From contig NZ_CP139247.1 of NCBI RefSeq assembly GCF_034087045.1, forward strand, positions 2,382,001-2,446,000: DNA of 64,000 nucleotides, written 5' to 3'. Each line of letters opens with the position of its first letter. Positions within the stretch are counted from its first letter, which is position 1. Source of the DNA: Chitinophaga sancti (GTDB taxonomy: Bacteria; Bacteroidota; Bacteroidia; Chitinophagales; Chitinophagaceae). Under the pieces are notes generated by a model. It saw only the letters and a program-made list of their open reading frames with translations. It did not search any database and was not told the DNA's origin. The position numbers and the translations under genes are program-made. This document shows, piece after piece, positions 43,833 to 52,859 of the stretch.

Positions 43833-45308
43833 TTAACCGCCGGCCTCCCGTTCAAATTTCTCTTTCAATATCTCCTTTAATGGCTTTCTCAGGATCCTCG
43901 ATTCTGTCCATGCCGAAAAATCAAAAAGCTGTAGCTGGTGTTTTTCATAAGGATCCTGCCTGATCTGCTGAAACACTGTCTGCAGCTTTTTCCATAATGT
44001 AATTCTATGTACCATCACAGGAGATAACTCTCCTGCACTGAGAAATTTGATCATCGTCCGTTCTAACAAAAACGCATGTTTATTATCCGGTCGCAGATAC
44101 CGCCTGAAGGCACGTGTTTCGTACCTGATGTATTCATAGTTGCCCAGTTCATATTGAATGAGCAGATGTACCAGCCGGAAAGTGCGGTAGAGGGGAAGTG
44201 TGCTGTACAAACTGCTTTGTTGTAATACCTGGTCCAGTACATTGTGCGCATTGTTGATGTCTCCATTACCAAGATATACCAGTGCACGTGATAAATAAAT
44301 TTCTGCACGTTGTACAAGGGTGAGTAATTGCAGATGTAAGGAAGGTAGTAGTTCCTGTTGTAAAGTGAGTGCGTGGTTAAACTCTCCACTATCAATGTGT
44401 ATAGCTGGTGAATAGATAAATAACAACCGTACAACCATCACACTGAAATAACCGGAAGTAGCTTTGAATCGTAATACCTTATCCAAAAACAGTGACAATT
44501 CTTTATATCTTCTTGCCGCCCGCAGACTATACAAAATTCCTTCTATCACCATCAGCTGTTCTCCCGGTGCCTCATACAAAGGCGCCGATTCATAAAAGTA
44601 TTGCAACGCAGTCGTAAACTCTCCCGCCATCAAAAAATAATTTGCCTGAAATAGCAGATGTAATTTCTGATCTGTATTCACCAGCGCTTCCCGCGCAGCC
44701 ATTTCATCTAATACCTGTCTTTCTGCAGGCGTGCGTGCTGGTCCGCTGTAGAGCCATTGATAACGTAGTTGTTCATAGAGCGCCTGTTGTTCCTGGTAGT
44801 TGTCCAACTGTTTGATGGTAGTAGAAATCTCTGCCTGTTTTTCTTTCAGTTCAATTTCATTGATCTCAGGGAAATTCAATAACTGCAGCAATTGCATTTC
44901 CTGTTGCCGGCTCCATAGTGATAATATCCATTGTGCTTTCCTGTCTGCCTGTTCTGTCGTTTTTTGTAACTGCTTCAATGCATCTTCATATAAGGATCGT
45001 TCTACCAGTATCTCTGCTTTCAGCAAACCAGCTATCAGTGGTTCTCTCTGTAGCCGCATGTGAAGCAGACAATCCAGTAATACCTTATACAAGTACTTTC
45101 CTGATACGTCATAACTACTACCAGTATATTGTTGCTGAAAGGCAACTTTTGCTGCAGCAGGCCCGGAAAAAGAATGTCTGTCCAGCAGGTCAAATAGATT
45201 GACATAGTCTTTGTTCCCCTGTTGCATGGATGAATATAAACGGAAATACCTTTTTTCCGCTTTGGTAAGTGTACTAACAAGCCTGCCAAGCATATCAGCT
45301 TTAGCCAT
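43833..45308 (-). CDS. Uncharacterised helical-repeat (TPR-like) protein
   Basis: 491 residues, no signal peptide, no membrane helices. It starts MAKADMLGRLVSTLTKAEKRYFRLYSSMQQGNKDYVNLFDLLDRH, a conserved opening of a Bacteroidota family of unknown function. The rest is alpha-helical with Ala/Leu/Tyr spacing like tetratricopeptide repeats (YEQLRYQWLYSG, LLFQANYFLMAGEFTTALQYFYESAPLY, LYLGNGDINNAHNVLDQVLQ-type units). Probably a scaffold. It lies divergent from the SusC/D locus across 594 bp. A regulatory link is possible but not shown. Confidence 0.6.
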   Translation of the reverse strand: MAKADMLGRLVSTLTKAEKRYFRLYSSMQQGNKDYVNLFDLLDRHSFSGPAAAKVAFQQQYTGSSYDVSGKYLYKVLLDCLLHMRLQREPLIAGLLKAEILVERSLYEDALKQLQKTTEQADRKAQWILSLWSRQQEMQLLQLLNFPEINEIELKEKQAEISTTIKQLDNYQEQQALYEQLRYQWLYSGPARTPAERQVLDEMAAREALVNTDQKLHLLFQANYFLMAGEFTTALQYFYESAPLYEAPGEQLMVIEGILYSLRAARRYKELSLFLDKVLRFKATSGYFSVMVVRLLFIYSPAIHIDSGEFNHALTLQQELLPSLHLQLLTLVQRAEIYLSRALVYLGNGDINNAHNVLDQVLQQSSLYSTLPLYRTFRLVHLLIQYELGNYEYIRYETRAFRRYLRPDNKHAFLLERTMIKFLSAGELSPVMVHRITLWKKLQTVFQQIRQDPYEKHQLQLFDFSAWTESRILRKPLKEILKEKFEREAGG

Positions 45309-45902
45309 AATTCAAGGTGTTTTTTAAATGTTCAGGGCATTTTAACGGTTGCTCAACGTGATTATAAGAGGGTAGATGATTCGTCTCTACAGCATCATTA
45401 ACGTGATCAAGGTTGATGTCGGAGACAAAATAAGTTAGATTTTCCTAAGGCAATAATAATGCAGCCTTCTTTCACATAGCATTGTCTGAATTGTATAGGT
45501 GTAAAACCTAATTTGATACTGAATATCAAATAGATATGAACCTTTAGTAGCCACCAAAAACGATTTTGGGAATGTCTGAACAGGTAGAAAAATGGTATAT
45601 TTTTTATCATACAGCTAACTATATTTGAGCTGTTATTCAGTGTTCCCGTTAAGTACTATGAGCGTTTGTATTTCAACCTTAATCTAAAACATTTAAACTG
45701 TAGCCGAATCATAAGTCCATTTCAGCAAACCTAAATAACCTTTAAAAAAATGTATTTAAACTAAAAACGCTAAATCGTTTTACAATCTTTTCCACGTTTT
45801 TGTATTCACGGGTCAGGTTCGTGTTGTTCACCCTATTATACTCCACGTATAACATTTAGCGCCAGGTGTAATCGATTACATCTTCTTTAAACATATTCTC
45901 AT
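45309..45902 (+). promoter_or_regulatory. Intergenic region upstream of the SusC/D locus
   Basis: 594 bases without a supportable gene. It contains a TATATTTG (45620-45627) match to the -7 consensus, which would give a leader of about 270 nt. No clear -33 box, no obvious sigma-factor gene and no terminator seen. The short minus frame at 45407-45610 looks random. Confidence 0.35.
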
Positions 45903-48752
45903 ATGCATCTAACTGTACGGATCATCATCACGTGCCTGGTATTGTATGGCCATAACGTACACTCACAGTCATTCCGAAAGGATTCCCTGCCTCTCAGCGC
46001 CGATAGTATGCGCATAGAAAGGGAAGTTCTCTACCCTTATAATAGCCTGCAACAATTGCTCAAAGGCAATGCTGCCGGTGTTTATATCCAGGAACCATCT
46101 GCCGAACCGGCATCCATGAGCAGCATTGTATTGCGCGGTACTGCGGTTCCTTATATCAGTGCACGCAATAATTATGAAGCACAGCCTACCATCTTTTTAG
46201 ATGGTATTCCATTGATCGCTGATCATCCTTTTACTTTCGATATACAGGAGTTTCAGTACAATCATTTAGGCCCGGCCAGCAATGTATTTGCAGCCATTGA
46301 TCCGAATAATATAGAGAGCATTGAAGTGCTTAAAGACTTTGGACAGGCGGCCATTTACGGCCCAAGAGCCGCGAACGGCGGGGTTATTCTGATAAATACA
46401 AAAAAGCCTGTAATCGGTAAAAGAAAAATAAGTTTCAACACCTGGTTTGGGATGGTACAGCGTCCACACCTCTATACCACCAATGCTAAATTTGAAAACG
46501 ATTTCAGGCAGGTATTTTACGATAAATATGCAACTGAGGAAGAAGGCCAGAACTATCCATTATACCTCCGGGATTCGACTAATAATGCCTATTACGGGCC
46601 AGGTAACTGGACAGATCTCTATTTCAAAAATACACCTGTCTATGGCATCAATGCCAGCCTTTCCAGCGGCACTGACAGGGCGAATTTCCTCTTTGCAGCC
46701 GGCAACCAGCGTTCCGCCAATGCTGCCGATGCGACAAAGTCAGACCGCTACAATGCCATGTTTAAGATCAACATGGTGCCGCTGAAAAACTTTACGGTCA
46801 GTGCTATGCTCAGCGCCACCCGGCTGGAAAGAAAACGCAACCGCTGGCTCCGCGACCGCTTTGCCGAAATGCAATACCTGCCGGACCTGAGTAATCCGCT
46901 ACCTCCCAATAAAACATTCTACGCACAATACCTGAAAGAATGGGACAAATCGTTCGATGATAATAAGACGAATGAAGTGAATGGCTACTTCTCCATAAAT
47001 TTAAAAATCGCTGACAACTGGCAGTTTACCTCTCTCTCAGGATTTGATTACAATGAAGGGCTGCGCGATGTATTCTACCCCAGCACCCTGCTGGAAACAG
47101 TAAATTATCTCTCTAACTACTTCGGGTATAATCAACGTGTGTTTGTGAATAACACCATTCAGTTTCAACACAAGTGGGGTAAACACGGTGTGAAAATCGA
47201 AGCAGGCGAAAACTTTCAGGCAGACTTCAACCGCTATAACTACTCATACGCCTACAAAGGGCCCAATGACCTGATCAGGGTAAACCTCCTGTATTCTGAT
47301 AATACAAAAGACAATTACCTGTCGCCCAAGTCATTCAACCACGCACTGATATTCACTTTTCTGGACAAAGAAAAACATCGCCTGCTGTCATTCTATGGCC
47401 GCATGGCTTATCAATACGATAACCTTTTTGACTTTTCCCTCATGATGAGAGCCGATGGCTCTTCCAGTGCGCAACCGGACAACTGGTGGTTCTATTCACC
47501 CACCTTTACCGCCGGATGGCAACTGAGTACCACATCCAGGCTTCACGCCAGCTGGGGAAGGGTAGGCCGGTTGATGCCGGATGACCGCTTTGGTGAAGGG
47601 CCACAGTATACCTCCGACCTTTCATTTAGCAATAACCCTGTTCGCTTTTCATACAACGGGTTTCCGGGCATCAGCCGTGCCTATTCTTCAGGTTATATCG
47701 GCTATGGTATCCGATGGCCATTTACCGACCAACTGGACATTGGCTGGAACACAACTTTATTACATGACAGGATCAACCTCGCTGTCGATGTGTATCACAA
47801 AACGGATCACAACATGCTGCTGGAAGTGCCTTTCTCTGCTGAATATGGCTATGCCTACCAGTTTAAGAATGGGATGAAAGTCCGCAATATGGGCGTAGAC
47901 CTGAGCGCCAATGCCATCATCGCTACAAACCACATCAGCTGGGAACCAGGCATCAACCTGAATTACAACCGCAATACACTCATGGCATTGCCAGGGGGCT
48001 TGCAGCAACTCGTAGTAGCAGATGGTACCCGCATGCTGAAAGTAGGTAGTAGCATCGACCAGTTCTGGGTATTGGAAAATAACGGGATCTACAACCGCGA
48101 TACCGATATTCCTATCAATCACTCTACGGGCAAGACATTGAACTATAAAGGCATTCCTCTGCAGGCAGGTGATCCTAAATGGAAAGATCAGAATGAAGAC
48201 GGCGTGATCGACGATAAAGACAAGGTGCTGAAAGGACATATACTCCCGGTCATTTCCGGTGGTTTCACAAACGATATCAGGTGGAAAGGGCTTACCCTGG
48301 GTGTCAACTTTTACTTCACCGCTTTCAGAAAAGTGATGAACGCAGAAATGGCCAACCACTTTGACTTCGTAAACAGAGAGGGGAAGATAGACATGAGTGC
48401 TGTAAAGGAAATCACCTTCTGGACCAAAGCCGGTGACTATGATAAATACCCACGTTATAATCCATGGAGTACAGTAGATCCTTATCGCACCGACCAGGAC
48501 CTCTTTCTTGAAAACGGCGCTTTCCTGAAACTACGTACGCTGTCGCTCACCTACGATATTACGACCGCTAAGTGGTGGAAAAAAAAGAGCCCGGTTCATA
48601 ACCTGGCGGTATACGCCACTGCCAGCAACCTGTTTACCCTTACCCCTTACACAGGTGGTGATCCTGAACTCGTAGACTACAGCGGCTTTGATACCGGCTA
48701 CTCGCTGCCTTTCTCTAAAACCTACACCATCGGCATAAAAATGGATTTGTAA
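45903..48752 (+). CDS. SusC-like TonB-dependent transporter without N-terminal CarboxypepD_reg domain
   Basis: 949 residues, shorter than the 1000-1100 usual for SusC. Signal peptide (MHLTVRIIITCLVLYGHNVHSQ), then almost directly the plug domain (YNSLQQLLKGNAAGVYIQEPSAEP, PTIFLDGIPLIADHPF, NNIESIEVLKDFGQAAIYGPRAANGGVILINTKKP). The N-terminal extension common to SusC proteins is absent. The beta-barrel ends LPFSKTYTIGIKMDL with the expected terminal aromatic/hydrophobic strand. It imports a glycan or other large ligand with the SusD encoded next; stop and start overlap (TAATG). Confidence 0.9.
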   Translation: MHLTVRIIITCLVLYGHNVHSQSFRKDSLPLSADSMRIEREVLYPYNSLQQLLKGNAAGVYIQEPSAEPASMSSIVLRGTAVPYISARNNYEAQPTIFLDGIPLIADHPFTFDIQEFQYNHLGPASNVFAAIDPNNIESIEVLKDFGQAAIYGPRAANGGVILINTKKPVIGKRKISFNTWFGMVQRPHLYTTNAKFENDFRQVFYDKYATEEEGQNYPLYLRDSTNNAYYGPGNWTDLYFKNTPVYGINASLSSGTDRANFLFAAGNQRSANAADATKSDRYNAMFKINMVPLKNFTVSAMLSATRLERKRNRWLRDRFAEMQYLPDLSNPLPPNKTFYAQYLKEWDKSFDDNKTNEVNGYFSINLKIADNWQFTSLSGFDYNEGLRDVFYPSTLLETVNYLSNYFGYNQRVFVNNTIQFQHKWGKHGVKIEAGENFQADFNRYNYSYAYKGPNDLIRVNLLYSDNTKDNYLSPKSFNHALIFTFLDKEKHRLLSFYGRMAYQYDNLFDFSLMMRADGSSSAQPDNWWFYSPTFTAGWQLSTTSRLHASWGRVGRLMPDDRFGEGPQYTSDLSFSNNPVRFSYNGFPGISRAYSSGYIGYGIRWPFTDQLDIGWNTTLLHDRINLAVDVYHKTDHNMLLEVPFSAEYGYAYQFKNGMKVRNMGVDLSANAIIATNHISWEPGINLNYNRNTLMALPGGLQQLVVADGTRMLKVGSSIDQFWVLENNGIYNRDTDIPINHSTGKTLNYKGIPLQAGDPKWKDQNEDGVIDDKDKVLKGHILPVISGGFTNDIRWKGLTLGVNFYFTAFRKVMNAEMANHFDFVNREGKIDMSAVKEITFWTKAGDYDKYPRYNPWSTVDPYRTDQDLFLENGAFLKLRTLSLTYDITTAKWWKKKSPVHNLAVYATASNLFTLTPYTGGDPELVDYSGFDTGYSLPFSKTYTIGIKMDL

Positions 48753-50257
48753 TGAAACGACTATTTATACTGTTGCTCCTGTTCTGCAGTACCAGTTGTA
48801 AGAAACTACTGGATATAGATTCCACGCATGCTGTTTCGGAAGAAAACTTCTGGAATTCACACGAAGATACCCGTACGGCCCTTATTGGTGTGTATGGTTT
48901 ACTACGCGCCGCCATGGCAGATAACGATGCCTGGTGGATGTATGGAGAACTACGCATGGGCGACTTTCAATCTGTACAGCGTCAGGACCTGAAAGCAATT
49001 GTCAAAGGCAATCTCCGGGCTTCTTATCCGTTATTGCAGACATTGTCTAACTGGCGCCGGTTTTATGCCGTGATCAATGCCGCCAATATTTTCATGGAAC
49101 ACGTAGGAGAAGTAAAGGAACGCGACCCTAAGTATTCCGATCAGAATATGAAAGTGGATATTGCTCAGATGCGCTTTATGCGGGCGTATACCTATTTCTT
49201 CCTCGTATCTGTCTGGGGCGATGTGCCTTTAATTACCTCCTCCCACGATGGGGAATTCGGGAATAAAGCAAGAGATGACAAAGCAACTGTACTGGCTTTT
49301 GTAGAAAAAGAATTGCTGGAAGCCGCTCCCGATCTGCCTTATAAATACAGCGTAGACGATCCGCAGCAGCTGGGTCAATACTACAATGAAACCAGCACCC
49401 GCTGGGCAGGTGTGCTGGCCCGCAAACTCACGGCCTACGCTATTCTCGCACACGTAGCCGCCTACCAGGGAAAATATGTGGATGCCACTGTGTACGGTCA
49501 GTTTATACTGGACAACTATTCCAAAGGCGGCAGTTATTATGTAGGCACTGACGAACTGGTAAGAGGCACCGGTTTCTTCCACTGGAAACAGGACAACCAC
49601 ATCCTGGGTTTCAACTTTGATTGGGGCCATGTGGATGCGACTTTCTCCGGTCACCTGGAAGAACTTACCCTCGCCAAACCTGTTGTAGACAAAGCATTAC
49701 CTGATATCTATGTACCCAAGGATACTATCCTCTCTGTATTTGATAAACCACTGGACGAGCGTTTCAGTCTGGATACCCTGACAGGTATACCTACCTCTGA
49801 GCGTTACTTTACCAGCTTCAATACCCAGGTACCCATCTTCAATAAAGTGAAGGTGATACAGGATGGCAATACATCTGATCCTTCATTCAGGATATTTTCC
49901 AGCACCATCATCATTACCCGTCTTGAAAATATCACGTTGCTACAGGCAGAATCGCAGGCCGTGATCGGTCAGCAACAAAAGGCAATTGACCTGTTGAACA
50001 CTATTCGCGATCTGCGAAAAATAAAACGTTACGATGCTTCCACCGAAGGCGACCTGATCGACGCTATTTTCAGAGAAAGACGCAAAGAACTGATGGGAGA
50101 GGGGTGGCGCTGGTTTGACCTGATTCGTTACAACAAAATCAAACAAAACGATCCATCGTTTATGACTCTCATCAACAATGGTGGTATTTACTGGCCGGTA
50201 GCGGATGAAGTCATCACACAAAACCCATTGATCACACAAAATCCTTACTGGCAATGA
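48752..50257 (+). CDS. SusD-like surface lipoprotein (RagB/SusD)
   Basis: 501 residues, lipoprotein signal (MKRLFILLLLFCSTSC) with KKLLDIDS after the Cys. SusD pattern: VSEENFWNSHEDTRTALIGVYGLLRAAM near the start, IAQMRFMRAYTYFFLVSVWGDVPLI, and the C-terminal LLQAESQAVIGQQQKAIDLLNTIRDLRKIK plus IFRERRKELMGEGWRWFDLIRYNK. It caps the SusC barrel and binds ligand at the cell surface. Its stop overlaps the next start (ATGA). Confidence 0.93.
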   Translation: MKRLFILLLLFCSTSCKKLLDIDSTHAVSEENFWNSHEDTRTALIGVYGLLRAAMADNDAWWMYGELRMGDFQSVQRQDLKAIVKGNLRASYPLLQTLSNWRRFYAVINAANIFMEHVGEVKERDPKYSDQNMKVDIAQMRFMRAYTYFFLVSVWGDVPLITSSHDGEFGNKARDDKATVLAFVEKELLEAAPDLPYKYSVDDPQQLGQYYNETSTRWAGVLARKLTAYAILAHVAAYQGKYVDATVYGQFILDNYSKGGSYYVGTDELVRGTGFFHWKQDNHILGFNFDWGHVDATFSGHLEELTLAKPVVDKALPDIYVPKDTILSVFDKPLDERFSLDTLTGIPTSERYFTSFNTQVPIFNKVKVIQDGNTSDPSFRIFSSTIIITRLENITLLQAESQAVIGQQQKAIDLLNTIRDLRKIKRYDASTEGDLIDAIFRERRKELMGEGWRWFDLIRYNKIKQNDPSFMTLINNGGIYWPVADEVITQNPLITQNPYWQ

Positions 50258-51819
50258 GTAAATACACCTTGTTTTTTCTGCTGCTCGCCTTCGCTGCCTG
50301 TAAAAAGGATAAAGGATATTATGACTATACTAACGAGCTGAAGAAATATGATGGTAATACCTACGACTTTCTGTATAGTCAGCAGCAATACGATTCATTC
50401 CTGCTGGCAGTAGACCGCGTTGGATTAACAGATAGTCTCAAGTCAGGTAGCTACACGGTATTCGCACCATCTGATGCCAGCTTTAAGCAGTCTATCGAAA
50501 ACATGAATACCCTGCGTACCATTCAGGGACGTGGCCCTATGTACATCAGTACACTACCCCTGGAACAACTGGATACACTGGTCTGCCGCTACATAGCTAG
50601 GGATACTGTTTCAGCAGGTAGAATGCAGCTACAGGATGGGCTGGATCTGCCTGCCATCCGTTATGGTTATCCTATGCATGGGAAATTTAGTCGTACAGAT
50701 GCGGAAGGGCATGTGAACGGTGGCCCCGGCATTATTACCTACAGCGATACCAAAGGTGTGATCTATACAGATCGCTGGTCTAATGCAACAACGGTGGCTA
50801 TTGACATTGTGACCAACAATGGTTTTGTGAACATACTTGAAAAAGATCACCAGTTCGGCTTCGACGAATTCATTGGTCGTATGAACCCGACTACCTCTAC
50901 CTCCTGGAATGACTATCCCTTCTTTATTCCTGGTGTCATTGGCTTAGAGCAATTTAATCGTGGGGGTAACAAAGTCGCTTACCTCGATTTCTCTATTAAC
51001 AATCAAGGAGGCCAGTACCGCCCTGCAGAAAACGTCGACATCGCTTCTGCTGAAGGCGGTTTCAAAATAGGCTGGACAGAAACAGATGAATGGATGGATT
51101 ACAGTGTAGACGTGACAGAAACCGGTAGTTATCAAATGATGCTGCGTTATGGTACTTCTGCCGACAATGGGAAACTGCACCTGCTGCTTGATGGGGTGAC
51201 AGTAACAGGTAGTGCCATGACAACAAAATCTACCGGTGGCTATAGCACTTATACTGATATATATGCCAGCGGTGTGCAGCTGAAAGCCGGTAAGCACCTG
51301 TTGCGCCTCTATTTTGACTTTGCAATCTACGACTTACGATTTATAAAACTCATACCCGAAGGCCGTCCTCTCCCCATACCCGGTGTGATTACGCTGGAAG
51401 ACTATGATCCGGGAGGCGAGGGCGTAGGTTACCACGATGTGACTACCGAAAACTCAGGTGGTAAATACAGACCCAATGAAAGTGTGGATATCGACTATTC
51501 CAGAAATGAAGGTGGTGGTTACCAGGTAGGCTGGACAGATACAGGGGAATGGATGAACTATACGGTAGATGTAAAGCAAACCGGCTACTACGTGGCATCT
51601 ACGTTAATGGGTAGTCCTAACGACGGCGGTAAATTCCATATAGAATTCGATGGGGTGAACGTCACTGGTTCCGTAGCTGTACCCAATACTACTGATTATC
51701 ACAAGCGGCAGAATGCCACTGCTACCATCTATCTCACCAAAGGCGTCCACGTGATGCGTTTTTATGAAGAAACCGGTGGTTACGATGTAAAGTCCGTCAC
51801 TTTCAGACCCTTGAACTAA
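50254..51819 (+). CDS. Surface lipoprotein with fasciclin domain and two CBM6/35-like domains
   Basis: 521 residues, lipobox Cys in LLLAFAACKKDKGYYDY. Residues about 25-205 form a fasciclin (FAS1) domain: FLYSQQQYDSFLLAVDRVGLTDSLKSGSYTVFAPSDASFKQ ... IDIVTNNGFVNILEKDH. Two repeated beta-sandwich modules follow: GVIGLEQFNRGGNKVAYLDF...GQYRPAENVDI...GWTETDEWMDYSVDV and GVITLEDYDPGGEGVGYHDV...GKYRPNESVDI...GWTDTGEWMNYTVDV, matching CBM6/CBM35-type carbohydrate binding. Probably an accessory glycan-binding protein of the SusC/D system; it lies between SusD and the DUF5007 gene with overlaps on both sides. Confidence 0.82.
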   Translation: MSKYTLFFLLLAFAACKKDKGYYDYTNELKKYDGNTYDFLYSQQQYDSFLLAVDRVGLTDSLKSGSYTVFAPSDASFKQSIENMNTLRTIQGRGPMYISTLPLEQLDTLVCRYIARDTVSAGRMQLQDGLDLPAIRYGYPMHGKFSRTDAEGHVNGGPGIITYSDTKGVIYTDRWSNATTVAIDIVTNNGFVNILEKDHQFGFDEFIGRMNPTTSTSWNDYPFFIPGVIGLEQFNRGGNKVAYLDFSINNQGGQYRPAENVDIASAEGGFKIGWTETDEWMDYSVDVTETGSYQMMLRYGTSADNGKLHLLLDGVTVTGSAMTTKSTGGYSTYTDIYASGVQLKAGKHLLRLYFDFAIYDLRFIKLIPEGRPLPIPGVITLEDYDPGGEGVGYHDVTTENSGGKYRPNESVDIDYSRNEGGGYQVGWTDTGEWMNYTVDVKQTGYYVASTLMGSPNDGGKFHIEFDGVNVTGSVAVPNTTDYHKRQNATATIYLTKGVHVMRFYEETGGYDVKSVTFRPLN

Positions 51820-52847
51820 TGCACATGAAACGACTGATATTAATATTGTTATTATTCATTTCCTGCCGCAAATGGGCACCAGATGACCTGGATTATCTGA
51901 GTGCCAGGGCTGTGTACAATCAGACCGTATTTGCACCTATAATGGGCAGGACCACGTTGTATTCCCAGATCTTCAATACTGACAATTCCAGTACGCCTAT
52001 CCAGTTTAAAATACTGAACGTACGCATAAAGAAAACCGGGGAGGCAGTTACCGACCTGGATCAGACGGTAGATGCGCTGGTATGGAAGCAAGCCTATACA
52101 GGCTATGAGACCTCGCTGGATGAGATCAATGCCAAGCGTACAATAGAAAAACATACTGTATGGGAAATCAGACCTGAATCCGGTGATTTTGTATTGTGGT
52201 CAGCGACCGGGTTGCGGGCGCAACCTGATTCAGGTTACCTCTTTGATGTGGAAGCGACGAACTCCGGTGGTAAAAATGTGTATAAGGATATGAGCCTGAT
52301 GCCCTTAAGTGAACAGCCATATTCACCGTATGAATACGACCCTGTCACTGGTTTACAAAAGGCTACCTATCCCAACACGAATGATTCTTCCATATTCGTA
52401 TTGCAATACAATCACCCGGGCATCAGCAACATCACCAACGATGATAATAACCTGGACCTGAAATCAGATAGTGTACGTGTATTGTTTCACAAAGCAGGCA
52501 ATGGTCACAGCGTCACCTTTAAGTTTATGGACAAGGATTCCCTGCCTATAGATCCGGCTCAATTCAACCTCACACCCTGGGATAGCCTGATGCACGGATT
52601 TGATATACAGCGCACCACGACAGGTGTGACCTATCAGGTAGCTTATCCCATTCCATTGATGCGGTACAAGACCCGTTTTACCAATGGAGACGGTTCGCAG
52701 GCATATGTGAAATTCAGTTTTACAAGAGTGGGCTTTGGCAATTTAAGGGAGACAGGCAGCATGGATCTTTCCTTCAATATCTATCAGGAAGGAGATTGGG
52801 AAATTATCTTCTATTTCAGGAACAACCCCCGGTTCAGGGACGAATAA
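51819..52847 (+). CDS. DUF5007 domain surface lipoprotein
   Basis: 342 residues; start ATG 51819 or 51825 (MKRLILILLLFISC, lipobox). It reads WAPDDLDYLSARAVYNQTVFAPIMGRTTLYSQIFNTDNSSTPIQFKI, LVWKQAYTGYETSLDEINAKRTIEKHTVWEIR, then SGYLFDVEATNSGGKNVYKDMSLMPL, which I recognise as the DUF5007 family that accompanies SusC/D pairs. The role is unknown; its position implies glycan binding or complex assembly. Overlaps the previous stop by one base; 12 bp before the second SusC. Confidence 0.8.
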   Translation: MHMKRLILILLLFISCRKWAPDDLDYLSARAVYNQTVFAPIMGRTTLYSQIFNTDNSSTPIQFKILNVRIKKTGEAVTDLDQTVDALVWKQAYTGYETSLDEINAKRTIEKHTVWEIRPESGDFVLWSATGLRAQPDSGYLFDVEATNSGGKNVYKDMSLMPLSEQPYSPYEYDPVTGLQKATYPNTNDSSIFVLQYNHPGISNITNDDNNLDLKSDSVRVLFHKAGNGHSVTFKFMDKDSLPIDPAQFNLTPWDSLMHGFDIQRTTTGVTYQVAYPIPLMRYKTRFTNGDGSQAYVKFSFTRVGFGNLRETGSMDLSFNIYQEGDWEIIFYFRNNPRFRDE

Positions 52848-52859
52848 ACAAAGAAAATT

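Noticed and set aside
45407..45610. 67-aa minus-strand frame upstream of SusC
   Set aside because: No family pattern; lies in an AT-rich leader region.
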